A stretch of 64,000 nt of DNA from Pseudomonas fluorescens (GCA_902825215.1 LR782234.1:1798001-1862000); one strand, 5' to 3'. Positions 33,662 through 42,469 are shown, counted from the stretch's first letter. Made by a program: numbers and translations. Notes: generated by a model from the letters alone, not told the origin.

Positions 33662-33688
33662 GGTTTTGTGCCTCTTTACGTTTTGTAA

Positions 33689-33698
33689 TTGTATACAA
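33689..33698. promoter_or_regulatory. TTGTATACAA palindrome near gcl
   Basis: A perfect 10-bp palindrome 28-37 bases upstream of the gcl start. An identical copy lies at 33827-33836. The sequence fits the TNGT-N-ACNA operator pattern of FadR/FCD-type GntR regulators. Function as a repressor site is inference. Confidence 0.55.
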
Positions 33699-33826
33699 GT
33701 GGCTTTGCGCAGAGTGTATTCACGGCGGACGGCGCAGGTCAATCCATTTTCTCAAGCGCCTGTTTCATTCTTCGGAAGCCCGCCTGAGTGTGGCTTTTCG
33801 TCGCATGTGGCGCTTTTCGAGAATTA

Positions 33827-33836
33827 TTGTATACAA
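33827..33836. promoter_or_regulatory. TTGTATACAA palindrome near the glcG-like gene
   Basis: The second perfect copy of the same 10-bp site, about 94 bases ahead of the divergent glcG-like start and 129 bases from the first copy. Two identical sites in one divergent control region suggest shared control of both transcripts. Confidence 0.55.
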
Positions 33837-33929
33837 AAAAATAACTCATTGTGTTCTATTTGTGGGATCGGACTGCGGCAGAAACGCGCAGCCCCACGAC
33901 TTTCCCTATAACAAAATGAGGACGGCACC

Positions 33930-34370
33930 ATGAGCGCTTTAACCTTGAAAGTCGCAGTCAACCTGGTCAGCGAAGCCATCAACGCCGGGCGCGGCATCAA
34001 CGCCGCACCGTTGACCATCGCGGTACTCGATACCGGCGGCCACCTGATCGCCCTGCAACGCGAAGACGGCGCCAGCCTGCTGCGCCCCAACATCGCCATT
34101 GGCAAAGCCTGGGGCGCGATTGCCCTGGGCAAAGGCTCGCGCCTGCTCGCCCAGGACGCGCAACAACGCCCGGCCTTCATTGCTGCACTCAACAGCATGG
34201 GCCAGGGCAGCGTCGTCCCGGCACCGGGCGGGGTGTTGATTCGCGATCAGGCGGGGGTGGTGCTGGGGGCGATCGGGATCAGTGGGGATTTGTCGGATGT
34301 GGATGAGCAGGTGGCGATCAAGGCGGTGGAGGCGCTGGATTTGAGGGCGGATGGGGGGGGGGGGGCTTGA
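33930..34370 (+). CDS. GlcG/HbpS-family (DUF336) protein
   Basis: A 146-residue GlcG/HbpS-fold protein. Features are ALTLKVAVNLVSEAINAGRG, PLTIAVLDTGGHLIALQRED, NIAIGKAWGAIALGKGSRLL, APGGVLIRDQAGVVLGAIGI and DEQVAIKAVEAL. Family members lie in glycolate/glyoxylate gene sets, and here it is divergent from gcl, so a link with glyoxylate use is reasonable though its activity is unknown. The 3' end holds a run of 13 G (34353-34365) giving Gly-Gly-Gly-Gly-Ala. A change in tract length would alter the last residues and stop. Confidence 0.87.
   Translation: MSALTLKVAVNLVSEAINAGRGINAAPLTIAVLDTGGHLIALQREDGASLLRPNIAIGKAWGAIALGKGSRLLAQDAQQRPAFIAALNSMGQGSVVPAPGGVLIRDQAGVVLGAIGISGDLSDVDEQVAIKAVEALDLRADGGGGA
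34353..34365 (+). repeat. Homopolymer of 13 G within the 3' end of the glcG-like gene
   Basis: A run of 13 consecutive G starting after GGAT, five bases before the stop. Such tracts are prone to slippage in replication and to sequencing error, so the recorded stop position is uncertain. Confidence 0.9.
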
Positions 34371-34393
34371 ATTTGCGTTGATTGAGCTATCGC

Positions 34394-34487
34394 CATCGCG
34401 AGCAGGCTCACTCCTACATTGGATTCGCGTCGGACACAAATTGTCTGAACACCACAATCCCCTGTAGGAGTGAGCCTGCTCGCGAAT
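34394..34487. repeat. REP doublet, class 1 variant, left of the RAYT gene
   Basis: CATCGCGAGCAGGCTCACTC begins at 34394; the inverted partner TGTAGGAGTGAGCCTGCTCG ends near 34487. The core carries an AGTGAGCC/GGCTCACT variant. It sits about 95 bases upstream of the RAYT start. Confidence 0.87.
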
Positions 34488-34582
34488 ACGGTCTTCGCTA
34501 CACATCTTGCTAAAACCCTGACGCTTCCTTCGCCATTTCCCCGGCTAGCCTTTTCAGAGTCAACCTATGAGAAGGCAACGGA

Positions 34583-35041
34583 ATGCCGGGTCTATCTGCT
34601 TCACATCGCTTGCGCATCGGGCGCTACTCAGAACACAACCGCATTTACCTTTTGACTGCCAATACCGCCGGAAGGGAACCCGTGTTCAACGATTTTTTCC
34701 TTGGCAGATTACTTGTCAGGCAACTGCGGACGGCTGAAGAAATAGGGTTGGCCCATTCCCTCGCCTGGGTCGTTATGCCAGATCATTTTCATTGGCTGAT
34801 TGAATTGAAGGCAGGCTCGCTCGGCGAGTTGATGCAGCGAACCAAATCCCTTAGCACCAAAGCGGTAAAGCTTTCGACCGGTCGAAAGGCGAGCCTTTGG
34901 CAACCTGGCTACCATGATCGGGCACTGCGTAAAGAGGATAATCTAGTGAAGATGGCGCGGTATGTCATTGCCAACCCATTGCGGGCCGGGCTGGTCGAAC
35001 GCCTTGGTGACTATCCGTTGTGGGACTCGATTTGGTTGTGA
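34583..35041 (+). CDS. REP-associated tyrosine transposase (RAYT, Y1/HUH family)
   Basis: A 152-residue single-domain transposase. It has the metal-binding HUH motif (VMPDHFHWLIEL, His-Phe-His, about residue 68) and a later catalytic Tyr in LWQPGYHDRALRKEDNL, then ARYVIANPLRAGLVERLGDY. This is the RAYT pattern of pseudomonads: a domesticated IS200/IS605-like protein linked with REP sequences. It is flanked on both sides by class 1 REP doublets (34394-34487 and 35062-35137). The ATG at 34583 is preceded by GAAGG. Reading frame is intact. Confidence 0.88.
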   Translation: MPGLSASHRLRIGRYSEHNRIYLLTANTAGREPVFNDFFLGRLLVRQLRTAEEIGLAHSLAWVVMPDHFHWLIELKAGSLGELMQRTKSLSTKAVKLSTGRKASLWQPGYHDRALRKEDNLVKMARYVIANPLRAGLVERLGDYPLWDSIWL

Positions 35042-35061
35042 GTCGAGATCTGAGGTGCCGC

Positions 35062-35137
35062 CATTCGCGAGCAGGCTCGCTCCCACTTGGATTTGTGCTG
35101 TTCACAAATTCCCTGTGGGAGCGAGCCTGCTCGCGAA
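35062..35137. repeat. REP doublet, class 1, right of the RAYT gene
   Basis: CATTCGCGAGCAGGCTCGCT starts at 35062 and TGTGGGAGCGAGCCTGCTCG ends near 35137. The spacer is short, about 28 bases. It begins about 20 bases after the RAYT stop. Confidence 0.88.
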
Positions 35138-35152
35138 GCGGTCGCCGCGGTC

Positions 35153-35761
35153 TCACTGATCCGGCTCACACCCCTTCAACACCAACCGGATAATCGTCTG
35201 CGCGGCCGCTTCATAATCCGCTTCATCCAGCTTGTTCTTGCCGGTTACCGCTGAAATCTGCCAGTCGAAGTCGGCATACGTCTGGGTCGCGGCCCAGATG
35301 CTGAACATCAGGTGGTTGGGGTCGATCGGGGCGATCTGGCCGCGGTCGATCCAGGTCTGGATACAGGCTATGTTGTGCTTGGCCTGGACGTTCAGTTGTT
35401 CGACCAGGTCGGCGTTCAGGTGCGGCGCGCCGTGCATGATTTCGCTGGCGAATACCTTCGAGGCGAAGGGCAGGTCGCGGGAGATGCGGATCTTCGAGCG
35501 GATGTAGCCGCTGAGCACTTCGCTCGGTACGCCGTCCGGGTTGAACGGCGTCGAGGCCTGCAGAATAGGCTCGATAATACTTTCCAGTACCTCGCGGTAG
35601 AGGTTTTCCTTGGATTTGAAATAGTAGTAGACGTTGGGCTTGGGCAATCCCGCCTTGGCGGCGATGTCGCTGGTTTTGGTCGCCGCGAAGCCCTTGTCGG
35701 CAAACTCCTCGCTGGCGGCACGCAGGATCAGTTCTTTGTTGCGCTCGCGGATTGTGCTCAT
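35153..35761 (-). CDS. TetR-family regulator, RutR-like
   Basis: A 202-residue repressor-type protein. The N-terminal TetR HTH is at about residues 10-55 ([39 protein letters not shown]). The C-terminal ligand domain is close to the RutR/YcdC type ([40 protein letters not shown]). RutR-like proteins in pseudomonads are associated with pyrimidine or purine use. Its target cannot be read; the gcl-region palindromes are better matched to a GntR-type regulator. Start at the ATG at 35761. Confidence 0.85.
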   Translation of the reverse strand: MSTIRERNKELILRAASEEFADKGFAATKTSDIAAKAGLPKPNVYYYFKSKENLYREVLESIIEPILQASTPFNPDGVPSEVLSGYIRSKIRISRDLPFASKVFASEIMHGAPHLNADLVEQLNVQAKHNIACIQTWIDRGQIAPIDPNHLMFSIWAATQTYADFDWQISAVTGKNKLDEADYEAAAQTIIRLVLKGCEPDQ

Positions 35762-35896
35762 AAACCCGGTGGTTCCTTGCCTGTTCTGGCGGTGGCGCAT
35801 GGTAGCACCGGCCTCGCGCGGCGCTCAACAATGCACCACGCGGCCTGCGGTCGCGTTATGCTTCGCAACATTCATACACAGAAGGAAACAGGATTC

Positions 35897-36811
35897 ATGG
35901 CAGGAAGCAGTTTGCTGGTGCTGATCGACGATATTGCTACCGTTCTGGACGACGTGGCGTTGATGAGCAAAATGGCCGCCAAGAAGACCGCCGGAGTGCT
36001 CGGCGATGATCTGGCGCTCAATGCCCAGCAGGTTTCGGGCGTGCGCGCCGAGCGGGAAATTCCCGTGGTCTGGGCGGTGGCCAAGGGCTCGTTCGTCAAC
36101 AAACTGATTCTGGTGCCGTCGGCGCTGGCGATCAGCGCGTTCGTGCCGTGGCTGGTCACGCCGCTGTTGATGGTCGGCGGTGCGTACCTGTGCTTCGAGG
36201 GCTTTGAAAAGCTCGCGCACAAGTTTCTGCACAGCGATGCTGAAGACGAAGCAGGGCACGCGCAGCTGACTGAGGCCGTCGCCGATCCGGCGACCGATCT
36301 GGTGGCTTTTGAAAAGGACAAGATCAAAGGTGCGATTCGCACTGACTTCATCCTGTCGGCAGAAATCATTGCGATCACCTTGGGCACCGTGGCTGATGCT
36401 TCGTTGACGCAGCAAGTGATCGTGATGTCTGGTATCGCCATCGTCATGACGGTTGGCGTTTACGGTTTTGTGGCAGGCATCGTCAAGCTCGACGATCTCG
36501 GTTTGTGGCTGACCCGGAAGCCTGGGCAGTTCGCGAAGAAAGTCGGCAGCGGCATTCTGAGCGCGGCACCGTACATGATGAAAACCCTGTCGGTGGTCGG
36601 TACGGCGGCGATGTTCCTGGTCGGCGGCGGCATCCTCACCCACGGCGTGCCGGTGCTGCATCACTGGATTGAAGGCGTTGGCGCGGCGGCCGGCAGTATC
36701 GGGTTTGCGGTGCCGATGTTGCTTAATGGTGTCGCGGGGATCATCGCCGGTGCGGTGGTGCTGGCGGTGGTTTCCGTCTTTGGCAAGCTCTGGAAAGCTC
36801 TGAAAAACTGA
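35897..36811 (+). CDS. DUF808 family inner-membrane protein (YedI-like)
   Basis: A 304-residue membrane protein of the DUF808 family, to which E. coli YedI belongs; function unknown. Begins [20 protein letters not shown] and has [55 protein letters not shown], then five or six hydrophobic helices to the end. The start at 35897 is preceded by AAGGAAA; the frame is open further upstream but that stretch is antisense to the TetR gene. Confidence 0.87.
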   Translation: MAGSSLLVLIDDIATVLDDVALMSKMAAKKTAGVLGDDLALNAQQVSGVRAEREIPVVWAVAKGSFVNKLILVPSALAISAFVPWLVTPLLMVGGAYLCFEGFEKLAHKFLHSDAEDEAGHAQLTEAVADPATDLVAFEKDKIKGAIRTDFILSAEIIAITLGTVADASLTQQVIVMSGIAIVMTVGVYGFVAGIVKLDDLGLWLTRKPGQFAKKVGSGILSAAPYMMKTLSVVGTAAMFLVGGGILTHGVPVLHHWIEGVGAAAGSIGFAVPMLLNGVAGIIAGAVVLAVVSVFGKLWKALKN

Positions 36812-36829
36812 TCAGCAACACATAACAAA

Positions 36830-36919
36830 TGTGGGAGCGAGCCTGCTCGCGAATGCGGTAGTCCAGTCAATATCTACGTCGACTGATACGCCGCCTTCGC
36901 GAGCAGGCTCGCTCCCACA
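36830..36919. repeat. REP doublet, class 1
   Basis: TGTGGGAGCGAGCCTGCTCG starts at 36830 and CTTCGCGAGCAGGCTCGCTC reaches 36919, between the convergent DUF808 and mlaA genes. Confidence 0.88.
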
Positions 36920-36939
36920 ATGTTTTGTGACAGCCTTTT

Positions 36940-37728
36940 TTACTCGGCAACCTGCAACTTGCGCGCCTCGGTATACACGTAACGCACCTTCTCGTACTCG
37001 AACGGCGAGTTCATCTGGCCGTAGCGGAAGCTGGTCTGGTAGCGCTTGTCGACTGCGCGCAAAGCCCAGACTTCCGGGTGGTTGGAACTGACTTCCGAGA
37101 CGTTGAGGAAGTTGATCGCCGATTCAGCGGTGTAGTCCACGGCAAGGCCCGCCGTGTCGCGGATGTTCGACGGGCCGAGGATCGGCAGTACGAAGTAGGC
37201 ACCGCCCGGTACACCGTAGAAGCCCAGCGTCTGACCGAAGTCTTCGCTCTGGCGCGGCAGGCCCATGGCGGTGGCCGGGTCCCACAGACCGGCGATGCCG
37301 ATCGTGGTGTTGAGCAGCAGCCGCGCGGTGGTTTCCATCGAGCGCTGGCCCTTGAACTGCAACAGGCTGTTGACCAGGTTCGGCACGTCGCCGAGGTTGT
37401 TGAAGAAGTTGCTCACCCCGGTGCGCACGAAGCTTGGGGTGATGTAGCGGTAGCCATCGACCACCGGCAGGAACACCCATTGGTCGAAGCGGTAGTTGAA
37501 GTGGTAAACCCGACGGTTCCACGACTCCAGCGGGTCATAGACGTTCAGCGCGTTGAGCGTCGAGCGCTCGAATTCGCGCTGGTCCAGGCCCGCGTTGAAT
37601 TTCAGTTTGGTCAGCGGTTCCTTGAAACCGTCGCTGTCGACCACCACCGGCGCGTTGGCTTTGCTGTTGTCGGCCTGGGCCACGCCTGCACATAGGAGCG
37701 CTGTAATCAGCAGGAGATATTTAGCCAC
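36940..37728 (-). CDS. mlaA: MlaA/VacJ, phospholipid-retrieval protein
   Basis: A 262-residue MlaA-family outer-membrane protein that removes mislocalised phospholipids as part of the Mla pathway. Landmarks: NVYDPLESWNRRVYHFNYRF, FVRTGVSNFFNNLGDVPNLV, NTTIGIAGLWDPATAMGL, EDFGQTLGFYGVPGGAYFVL, PSNIRDTAGLAVDY. The leader LLLITALLCAGVAQA reads more like signal peptidase I cleavage than a clear lipobox. The start is GTG at 37728 and overlaps the stop of the upstream hydrolase gene by 8 bases, so translation is probably coupled. Confidence 0.92.
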   Translation of the reverse strand: MAKYLLLITALLCAGVAQADNSKANAPVVVDSDGFKEPLTKLKFNAGLDQREFERSTLNALNVYDPLESWNRRVYHFNYRFDQWVFLPVVDGYRYITPSFVRTGVSNFFNNLGDVPNLVNSLLQFKGQRSMETTARLLLNTTIGIAGLWDPATAMGLPRQSEDFGQTLGFYGVPGGAYFVLPILGPSNIRDTAGLAVDYTAESAINFLNVSEVSSNHPEVWALRAVDKRYQTSFRYGQMNSPFEYEKVRYVYTEARKLQVAE

Positions 37729-39019
37729 GGAAGAACTCCAGCATGGCGTCGCTGTTGACGCGGTAGTTAAGGTTGCCGCAGTGGCCGCCCAGTGGGTAAA
37801 CGGTCAGGCGATCACCGAAGGTCTTGCGCAGGAAGCCAAGATCGCCGGGGCCGAGGATCACGTCGTCGGCGTTGTGCATCACGGCAATTTTCGGGCTGGC
37901 TTGCAGATAATCTTTCAGCGCGTACAGGCTGACCTGGTCGATCAGTTGCAGCAGGCTGCCGCCGTCGGTGCGCGCGCGCCACATCGGAATCACCTGCTCG
38001 GTGATGTAGCAGTCGAAATCGCACTGCAGCGCACGCTTGAGGAACGGCGTGAGGCTGGTGCCTTCGGTGATCGGGAATTTTGGCGGGGTGATCAGGCCGC
38101 GACGGTTGATCAGGTCTGACGTGAAGGCGATGTCGGCCGCCGAGAAGCGGAACGACGTGCCGATCAGCATCGCCATCTGCTCATTGGTCAGGTGCTGCTT
38201 GGACTGTTGGAAGTCGTAGAGCAGTGCGTCATTGAGGTCGATGTAGCCTTTCTGCTGGAAGTAGCGGGTCAGCTTGGTCAGCACCAGTTCATAAAAGGTG
38301 GTGCTGCTGTTGATGCCTTTGACTTCGGTCTGCACCAGCTTGTCGAGGTTGGTTACCGAGGTATACAGGTTCACCGGCGGGTTGAGCAGCAACACTTTCT
38401 TGAAGTTGAAGCTGCGGCGCGTTTCGTCCAGGTGCGCGACGAAGGCGGCATCGAGGGCACCGAGGCTGTAACCGGTGAGGTAGTACTCGGTCACCGGCAG
38501 TTTCGGGTTCTGCGCCCGCACGGCCTGCATCACCCGGTACATGTCTTCGGCGTCTTCCTTGGTCACGCCCGGTGTGGCGAAACGTGAAGCGGCGCTGATG
38601 AAGTCGAAGCTGGTCGGCGACGACAACTGCACAACGTGGTAGCCAGCCTTGTAATAGAGCTTTTTCAGGTATTCGTTGAGCGTGCTGTCATACCGCGCAC
38701 CGGTGCCGGCAATCAGGAAGATCAGCGGTGCCGGCTTGTCTTGCGTGGCGATGCGATAAGTGAGCTTTTTCACTGCCCAGAAATTGTCCGGCAGGATGAA
38801 CTCGCGTTCCGGGCGCAGGGTGACGCTGCGATCGGACTGGTTGATGTCGTCATCGAGCGGCAGTTCAGGGCGCAGATCCGGCGGTGTCGTGGCGATGGTC
38901 GCCTCGAACGGATTGGTCAGGGGGTAGCCATAACTGGCGGCGTCGATATCCACCGCCAGTGCGGACGCACTCAAAATAAGGCCGCTGAACAGCGCGGCGA
39001 AGCGCAAGGAACGGAGCAT
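37721..39019 (-). CDS. Exported alpha/beta hydrolase
   Basis: A 432-residue protein with a signal peptide (LRFAALFSGLILSASALA) and an alpha/beta-hydrolase core. Visible parts are PAPLIFLIAGTGARYDS, the nucleophile elbow GYSLG (about residue 169) in EYYLTGYSLGALDAAFVAHL, HNADDVILGPGDLGF as the acid and PLGGHCGN with the catalytic His. A serine hydrolase acting in the periplasm or outer membrane is likely; an esterase or lipase that works with MlaA is inference from coupling of the two genes. Substrate unknown. Similar genes beside vacJ have been misnamed serine/threonine kinases. Confidence 0.72.
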   Translation of the reverse strand: MLRSLRFAALFSGLILSASALAVDIDAASYGYPLTNPFEATIATTPPDLRPELPLDDDINQSDRSVTLRPEREFILPDNFWAVKKLTYRIATQDKPAPLIFLIAGTGARYDSTLNEYLKKLYYKAGYHVVQLSSPTSFDFISAASRFATPGVTKEDAEDMYRVMQAVRAQNPKLPVTEYYLTGYSLGALDAAFVAHLDETRRSFNFKKVLLLNPPVNLYTSVTNLDKLVQTEVKGINSSTTFYELVLTKLTRYFQQKGYIDLNDALLYDFQQSKQHLTNEQMAMLIGTSFRFSAADIAFTSDLINRRGLITPPKFPITEGTSLTPFLKRALQCDFDCYITEQVIPMWRARTDGGSLLQLIDQVSLYALKDYLQASPKIAVMHNADDVILGPGDLGFLRKTFGDRLTVYPLGGHCGNLNYRVNSDAMLEFFRG

Positions 39020-39243
39020 GACTAGATCCCTTAGAGGAAGGTGCCGAATGAAGTTCGCAGGCTATGACCACCGGGCTTGCGCCAAAGTGCCATGCTGCGG
39101 CACCAAACAGGCGGAATTCGGAGTAATAGTAGCTGGACGATACACTTTGCACGGCCCGAATGAACAGTTAAGTGTTGTTAGCGCTTGCGTATGCAGAGCG
39201 GCAGATTAAGCTGGCCGCCGATTTCCACAGATTGGAGTGCTCC

Positions 39244-39612
39244 ATGTCCCGCCGCTTGCCCGTGATTGTGCTGCTCGTACTGTTGCCGTTGTGGCTGGCG
39301 GCCAGTTATGCCGCGCGTTATGGCTTTATGGAAGACGGCCAGTGGGTCGGCATTTGCGTCGACGAGGCCAGTCGTTGGGAATGCGTGGTGCGTTCGAACC
39401 TTGGGCTGATGATTCATTTCAAGGTATTGGGCTGGGCGGCGCTCGGTATGGCGCTGATCGGCTTCGTTGTGCCGGGACGGGCAGGGTGGTGGCTGGCAGT
39501 GCTGGCGCTGGTGATCGGCTTGCCGGCGCTGGCCTTGTACAACACGACGTTGGCGGTGTTTGCGGTGGTGATTGGCGGGTTGCGCCTGGTGCGTGGGTCC
39601 CGCGGCGCCTGA
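39244..39612 (+). CDS. Small membrane protein
   Basis: A 122-residue protein with three or four hydrophobic helices (PVIVLLVLLPLWLAASYA, FKVLGWAALGMALIGFVV, WWLAVLALVIGLPALALYN, LAVFAVVIGGLRLV). Between helices 1 and 2 is a short periplasmic or cytoplasmic loop GICVDEASRWECVVRS with two cysteines. No family is recognised. The ATG at 39244 has GGAG eight bases upstream. Stands alone on the plus strand. Confidence 0.7.
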   Translation: MSRRLPVIVLLVLLPLWLAASYAARYGFMEDGQWVGICVDEASRWECVVRSNLGLMIHFKVLGWAALGMALIGFVVPGRAGWWLAVLALVIGLPALALYNTTLAVFAVVIGGLRLVRGSRGA

Positions 39613-39620
39613 AAATCAGT

Positions 39621-39687
39621 CTTCGCGAGCGGGCTCGCTCCCACAGGAGAATGCGATTCAAATGTGGGAGCGAGCCTGCTCGCGAAG
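39621..39687. repeat. REP doublet, class 1
   Basis: CTTCGCGAGCGGGCTCGCTC at 39621 and TGTGGGAGCGAGCCTGCTCG to 39687. The short spacer (about 17 bases) makes this the tightest doublet in the window. It lies between two convergent genes. Confidence 0.86.
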
Positions 39688-39706
39688 AGGCCGGTGTGGC
39701 CAAAAT

Positions 39707-41260
39707 TTACTGTGGGCGAACCCGCAAGCAGCGCCAAAGGGCGGCCACCATCAATCCACTCACCAGCGCCCATCCCCACGCCTGCTGATTCAACAACCCT
39801 TCCTGATACAGCTGCGGCGCAATCCCCGCACCGATCATAAGGGTCAGCAGAGCAATCTCCCTGCGCGGCACGCTCACCGGGCGGCACACATAAACCAGCG
39901 CCGGCAGCACGAACGCCATGCTGGCAAAGCTGCGATAGCGCGGGTCGAAGACCATTTCCAGCATCATCACCGCCGCAGCAAAACCGGCCGCGGCCACCAG
40001 CCAGTCGGCGCGCCGCTCAAACCAGGCGAAAACACGCCCACGCCAGCCGGCGCGCGCACTCAAGGTCAATGCAGCGTGCACCAACACCAACAAATCCAAC
40101 AGCGTCAGCAAACCGACCCACAGCCACTCGCTGGCAAACCGCGTGGTCAATCGCGCCAGATCGCCCCAGGCGCCGATCGAGCAAGCGGCGAGGGCGCCCA
40201 GCAACGGTAACAGCAGCGCCGAACGCGTGGTCCGAACGCGACCGCCAAGCATCAGCGTGCCGATAAAAATCACCCCACCGAGCGCCAGCCACTCCTTCCA
40301 GTACGGCACATTGCTCACCGGCCCGGCGAGCACGCCCTTGTCCTGGCGATCGGCATCGAACAAGCCCCAATAGCCGCCGACCGCGCCTTCGCTGCCGCGT
40401 TTCCACGGTTGATCAAACGCTTCGATCAGGTTGTAACGCCAGCCTTCCTTCTCGGCCATCGCCACGAACCCGCGAATGAATTTCGCCTCGTTGACCCGGC
40501 TCGGCACGGCGGTTTCGCGCTGGCGGCCTTCGCTCGGCCAGCCGGTTTCGCCGATCATCACATCCTTGGGCGCGAACTTGTTGCCGAACACCTGACGCAC
40601 ATCGGCGACATGCTGCAGGGCAACGTCGATGTTCGACGGATCATCTTCCCAATACGGCAATAAATGAATGGTCAGGAAATCCACTGCCGGTGCGACTTCC
40701 GGGTGCTTGAGCCAGAACTCCCAGACATCGGCATAGGTGACCGGCTGCCTGACCTGGCTTTTGACCTTGTTGATCAGTCTGACCAGTTGTGCGCCCGTGA
40801 CTTCTTTGCGCAGCAAAGCCTCGTTGCCGACGATGACGGCCGTGACCACGTCGGGGTTGGCGTTGGCCGATTTGATCAGCAGCTCGACTTCCTGCTCGGT
40901 ATCCACCGGGTTGCTGTTGACCCAGGCGCCGATCATCAATTTCAGCCCGTGCTTGCGCGCCAGCTCCGGCAGCGCTTCGAGGCCGGTCATCGAATAGGTC
41001 CGAATGCACTCGAAACGCGTCGCGAGCAATGCGAGGTCGGCGTCCATGCGTTCCGGGCGCAACTTGAACGGCACATCGAACGGCGATTGGTCTTTATCGA
41101 ACGGCGTGTAGGAGGCGCATTGCAGCTTGTGCGTCGGGGTGGCCGCGTCCGGCAGGATCACCGGCTGGCCGAGGGCGTACCAGAAACCGCCAAGGGCAAA
41201 CAGGCCGAGCAGGCAGGCGAACAGATAAGGCAGAAAAGGAAAACGGGACGTCGCGGTCAT
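39707..41260 (-). CDS. GH17-family beta-glucan enzyme with C-terminal membrane region
   Basis: A 517-residue protein. It has an N-terminal hydrophobic anchor (PYLFACLLGLFALGGFWYAL), then a GH17-like catalytic domain at about 45-310. The acid/base Glu lies in VIVGNEALLR and the nucleophile Glu in IGETGWPSEG; TYADVWEFW and LLPYWEDDPSNIDVA are also typical. Six or more transmembrane helices fill residues 325-515. Pseudomonads have such enzymes that build or remodel periplasmic or cyclic beta-1,3/1,6-glucans. The ATG at 41260 was chosen over an in-frame upstream ATG because of the better fit to a cytoplasmic N-terminus. Confidence 0.82.
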   Translation of the reverse strand: MTATSRFPFLPYLFACLLGLFALGGFWYALGQPVILPDAATPTHKLQCASYTPFDKDQSPFDVPFKLRPERMDADLALLATRFECIRTYSMTGLEALPELARKHGLKLMIGAWVNSNPVDTEQEVELLIKSANANPDVVTAVIVGNEALLRKEVTGAQLVRLINKVKSQVRQPVTYADVWEFWLKHPEVAPAVDFLTIHLLPYWEDDPSNIDVALQHVADVRQVFGNKFAPKDVMIGETGWPSEGRQRETAVPSRVNEAKFIRGFVAMAEKEGWRYNLIEAFDQPWKRGSEGAVGGYWGLFDADRQDKGVLAGPVSNVPYWKEWLALGGVIFIGTLMLGGRVRTTRSALLLPLLGALAACSIGAWGDLARLTTRFASEWLWVGLLTLLDLLVLVHAALTLSARAGWRGRVFAWFERRADWLVAAAGFAAAVMMLEMVFDPRYRSFASMAFVLPALVYVCRPVSVPRREIALLTLMIGAGIAPQLYQEGLLNQQAWGWALVSGLMVAALWRCLRVRPQ

Positions 41261-41589
41261 GGTCAGGCCGAGTGGCTGCAAAGCGACGCATGTTACCTGC
41301 ATTTATACAGGGGTTGGTGAGCCGCATGATTGAGACATGCAAAGTTCGGGCGGATTGTCTGGCGTCAATTATTCAGGCGCGATTAATGGCGTTCTGATGT
41401 CGTTTCTCGTTGCCTTGAGGTCGCTGACAGAGCAGGTCGCTGCGGTCGTCAGGTTGATGATCGAAGCGTCAGTACTCCACTGATATTTCGGCGAGTTTGC
41501 GGTCCGGCGTGATGGGGGCGCCGTGCACCATAACAATACGTTGACGATGCCCGGCATCCGTCGGGCGCAGCATTTCGGGGAAGTAAACG
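41261..41589. other. Intergenic region between the GH17 gene and betX
   Basis: 329 bases holding the promoters of both divergent genes. A GGGGAAG ribosome-binding site lies just ahead of betX. I saw no repeat, no gene and no secure operator here; a GbdR-type site would be expected if betX is betaine-induced, but I could not assign one. Confidence 0.5.
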
Positions 41590-42441
41590 ATGAAGATGCG
41601 ACGACTTTTAGGCGCAGGTGCCGTGCTGGCGCTTGCGATGAGTTCCAGTTTCGCCAACGCTGAAAAACAGACCCTGAACATCGGTTACGTTGACGGCTGG
41701 TCCGACAGCGTCGCGACCACCCATGTGGCGGCCGAAGTGATCAAGCAGAAACTCGGTTACGACGTGAAGCTGCAAGCCGTTGCCACCGGGATCATGTGGC
41801 AGGGCGTGGCGACCGGCAAACTCGACGCCATGCTCTCGGCGTGGCTGCCGGTCACCCACGGCGATTACTGGACCAAGAACAAGGATCAGGTCGTCGATTA
41901 CGGCCCGAACTTCAAGGATGCAAAAATCGGCCTGATCGTGCCTGAGTACGTCAAAGCCAAATCGATCGAAGACCTGAAAACCGATGACACCTTCAAAAAC
42001 CGCATTGTCGGTATCGATGCCGGTTCAGGCGTGATGCTCAAGACCGATCAGGCGATCAAGGACTACGGTCTCGACAAGTACAGCCTCAAGGCCAGTTCCG
42101 GCGCCGGCATGATTGCCGAGCTGACCCGCGCCGAGAAGAAAAACGAGTCCATCGCCGTCACCGGTTGGGTGCCGCACTGGATGTTCGCCAAGTGGAAACT
42201 GCGCTTCCTCGACGACCCGAAAGGCGTGTATGGCCAGGCTGAAACCGTCAACAGCATCGGTAGCAAAGGCCTTGAAGCCAAGGCACCGGAAGTGGCCAAG
42301 TTCCTGAAGAACTTCCAGTGGGCGTCGAAAGACGAAATCGGCGAAGTCATGCTGGCGATTCAGGATGGTGCCAAGCCTGATGCAGCCGCCAAGGAGTGGG
42401 TGGCCAAACACCCGGATCGCGTAGCCGACTGGACCAAATAA
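41590..42441 (+). CDS. betX: Glycine betaine-binding periplasmic protein
   Basis: A 283-residue substrate-binding protein of the OpuAC type. It has a signal peptide ending AMSSSFANA, then LNIGYVDGWSDSVATTHVAA, GIMWQGVATGKLDAMLSAWL, IDAGSGVMLKTDQAIKDYGL and TGWVPHWMFAKWKLRFLDD, with the tryptophans that form the ligand's aromatic cage. Synteny is the main reason for the name: betX lies beside yjcH and an actP-like symporter in P. aeruginosa, as here. It lacks its own permease and ATPase, so it uses the Cbc-type transporter elsewhere. Confidence 0.88.
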   Translation: MKMRRLLGAGAVLALAMSSSFANAEKQTLNIGYVDGWSDSVATTHVAAEVIKQKLGYDVKLQAVATGIMWQGVATGKLDAMLSAWLPVTHGDYWTKNKDQVVDYGPNFKDAKIGLIVPEYVKAKSIEDLKTDDTFKNRIVGIDAGSGVMLKTDQAIKDYGLDKYSLKASSGAGMIAELTRAEKKNESIAVTGWVPHWMFAKWKLRFLDDPKGVYGQAETVNSIGSKGLEAKAPEVAKFLKNFQWASKDEIGEVMLAIQDGAKPDAAAKEWVAKHPDRVADWTK

Positions 42442-42469
42442 CAGCAAATAGCTTCGAATCATCGCAAAC

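Noticed and set aside
35312-35896. An in-frame N-terminal extension of the DUF808 gene by about 195 codons
   Set aside because: The extension runs antisense through the TetR gene; the DUF808 family begins at the MAGSSLLVL residue with a proper ribosome-binding site.
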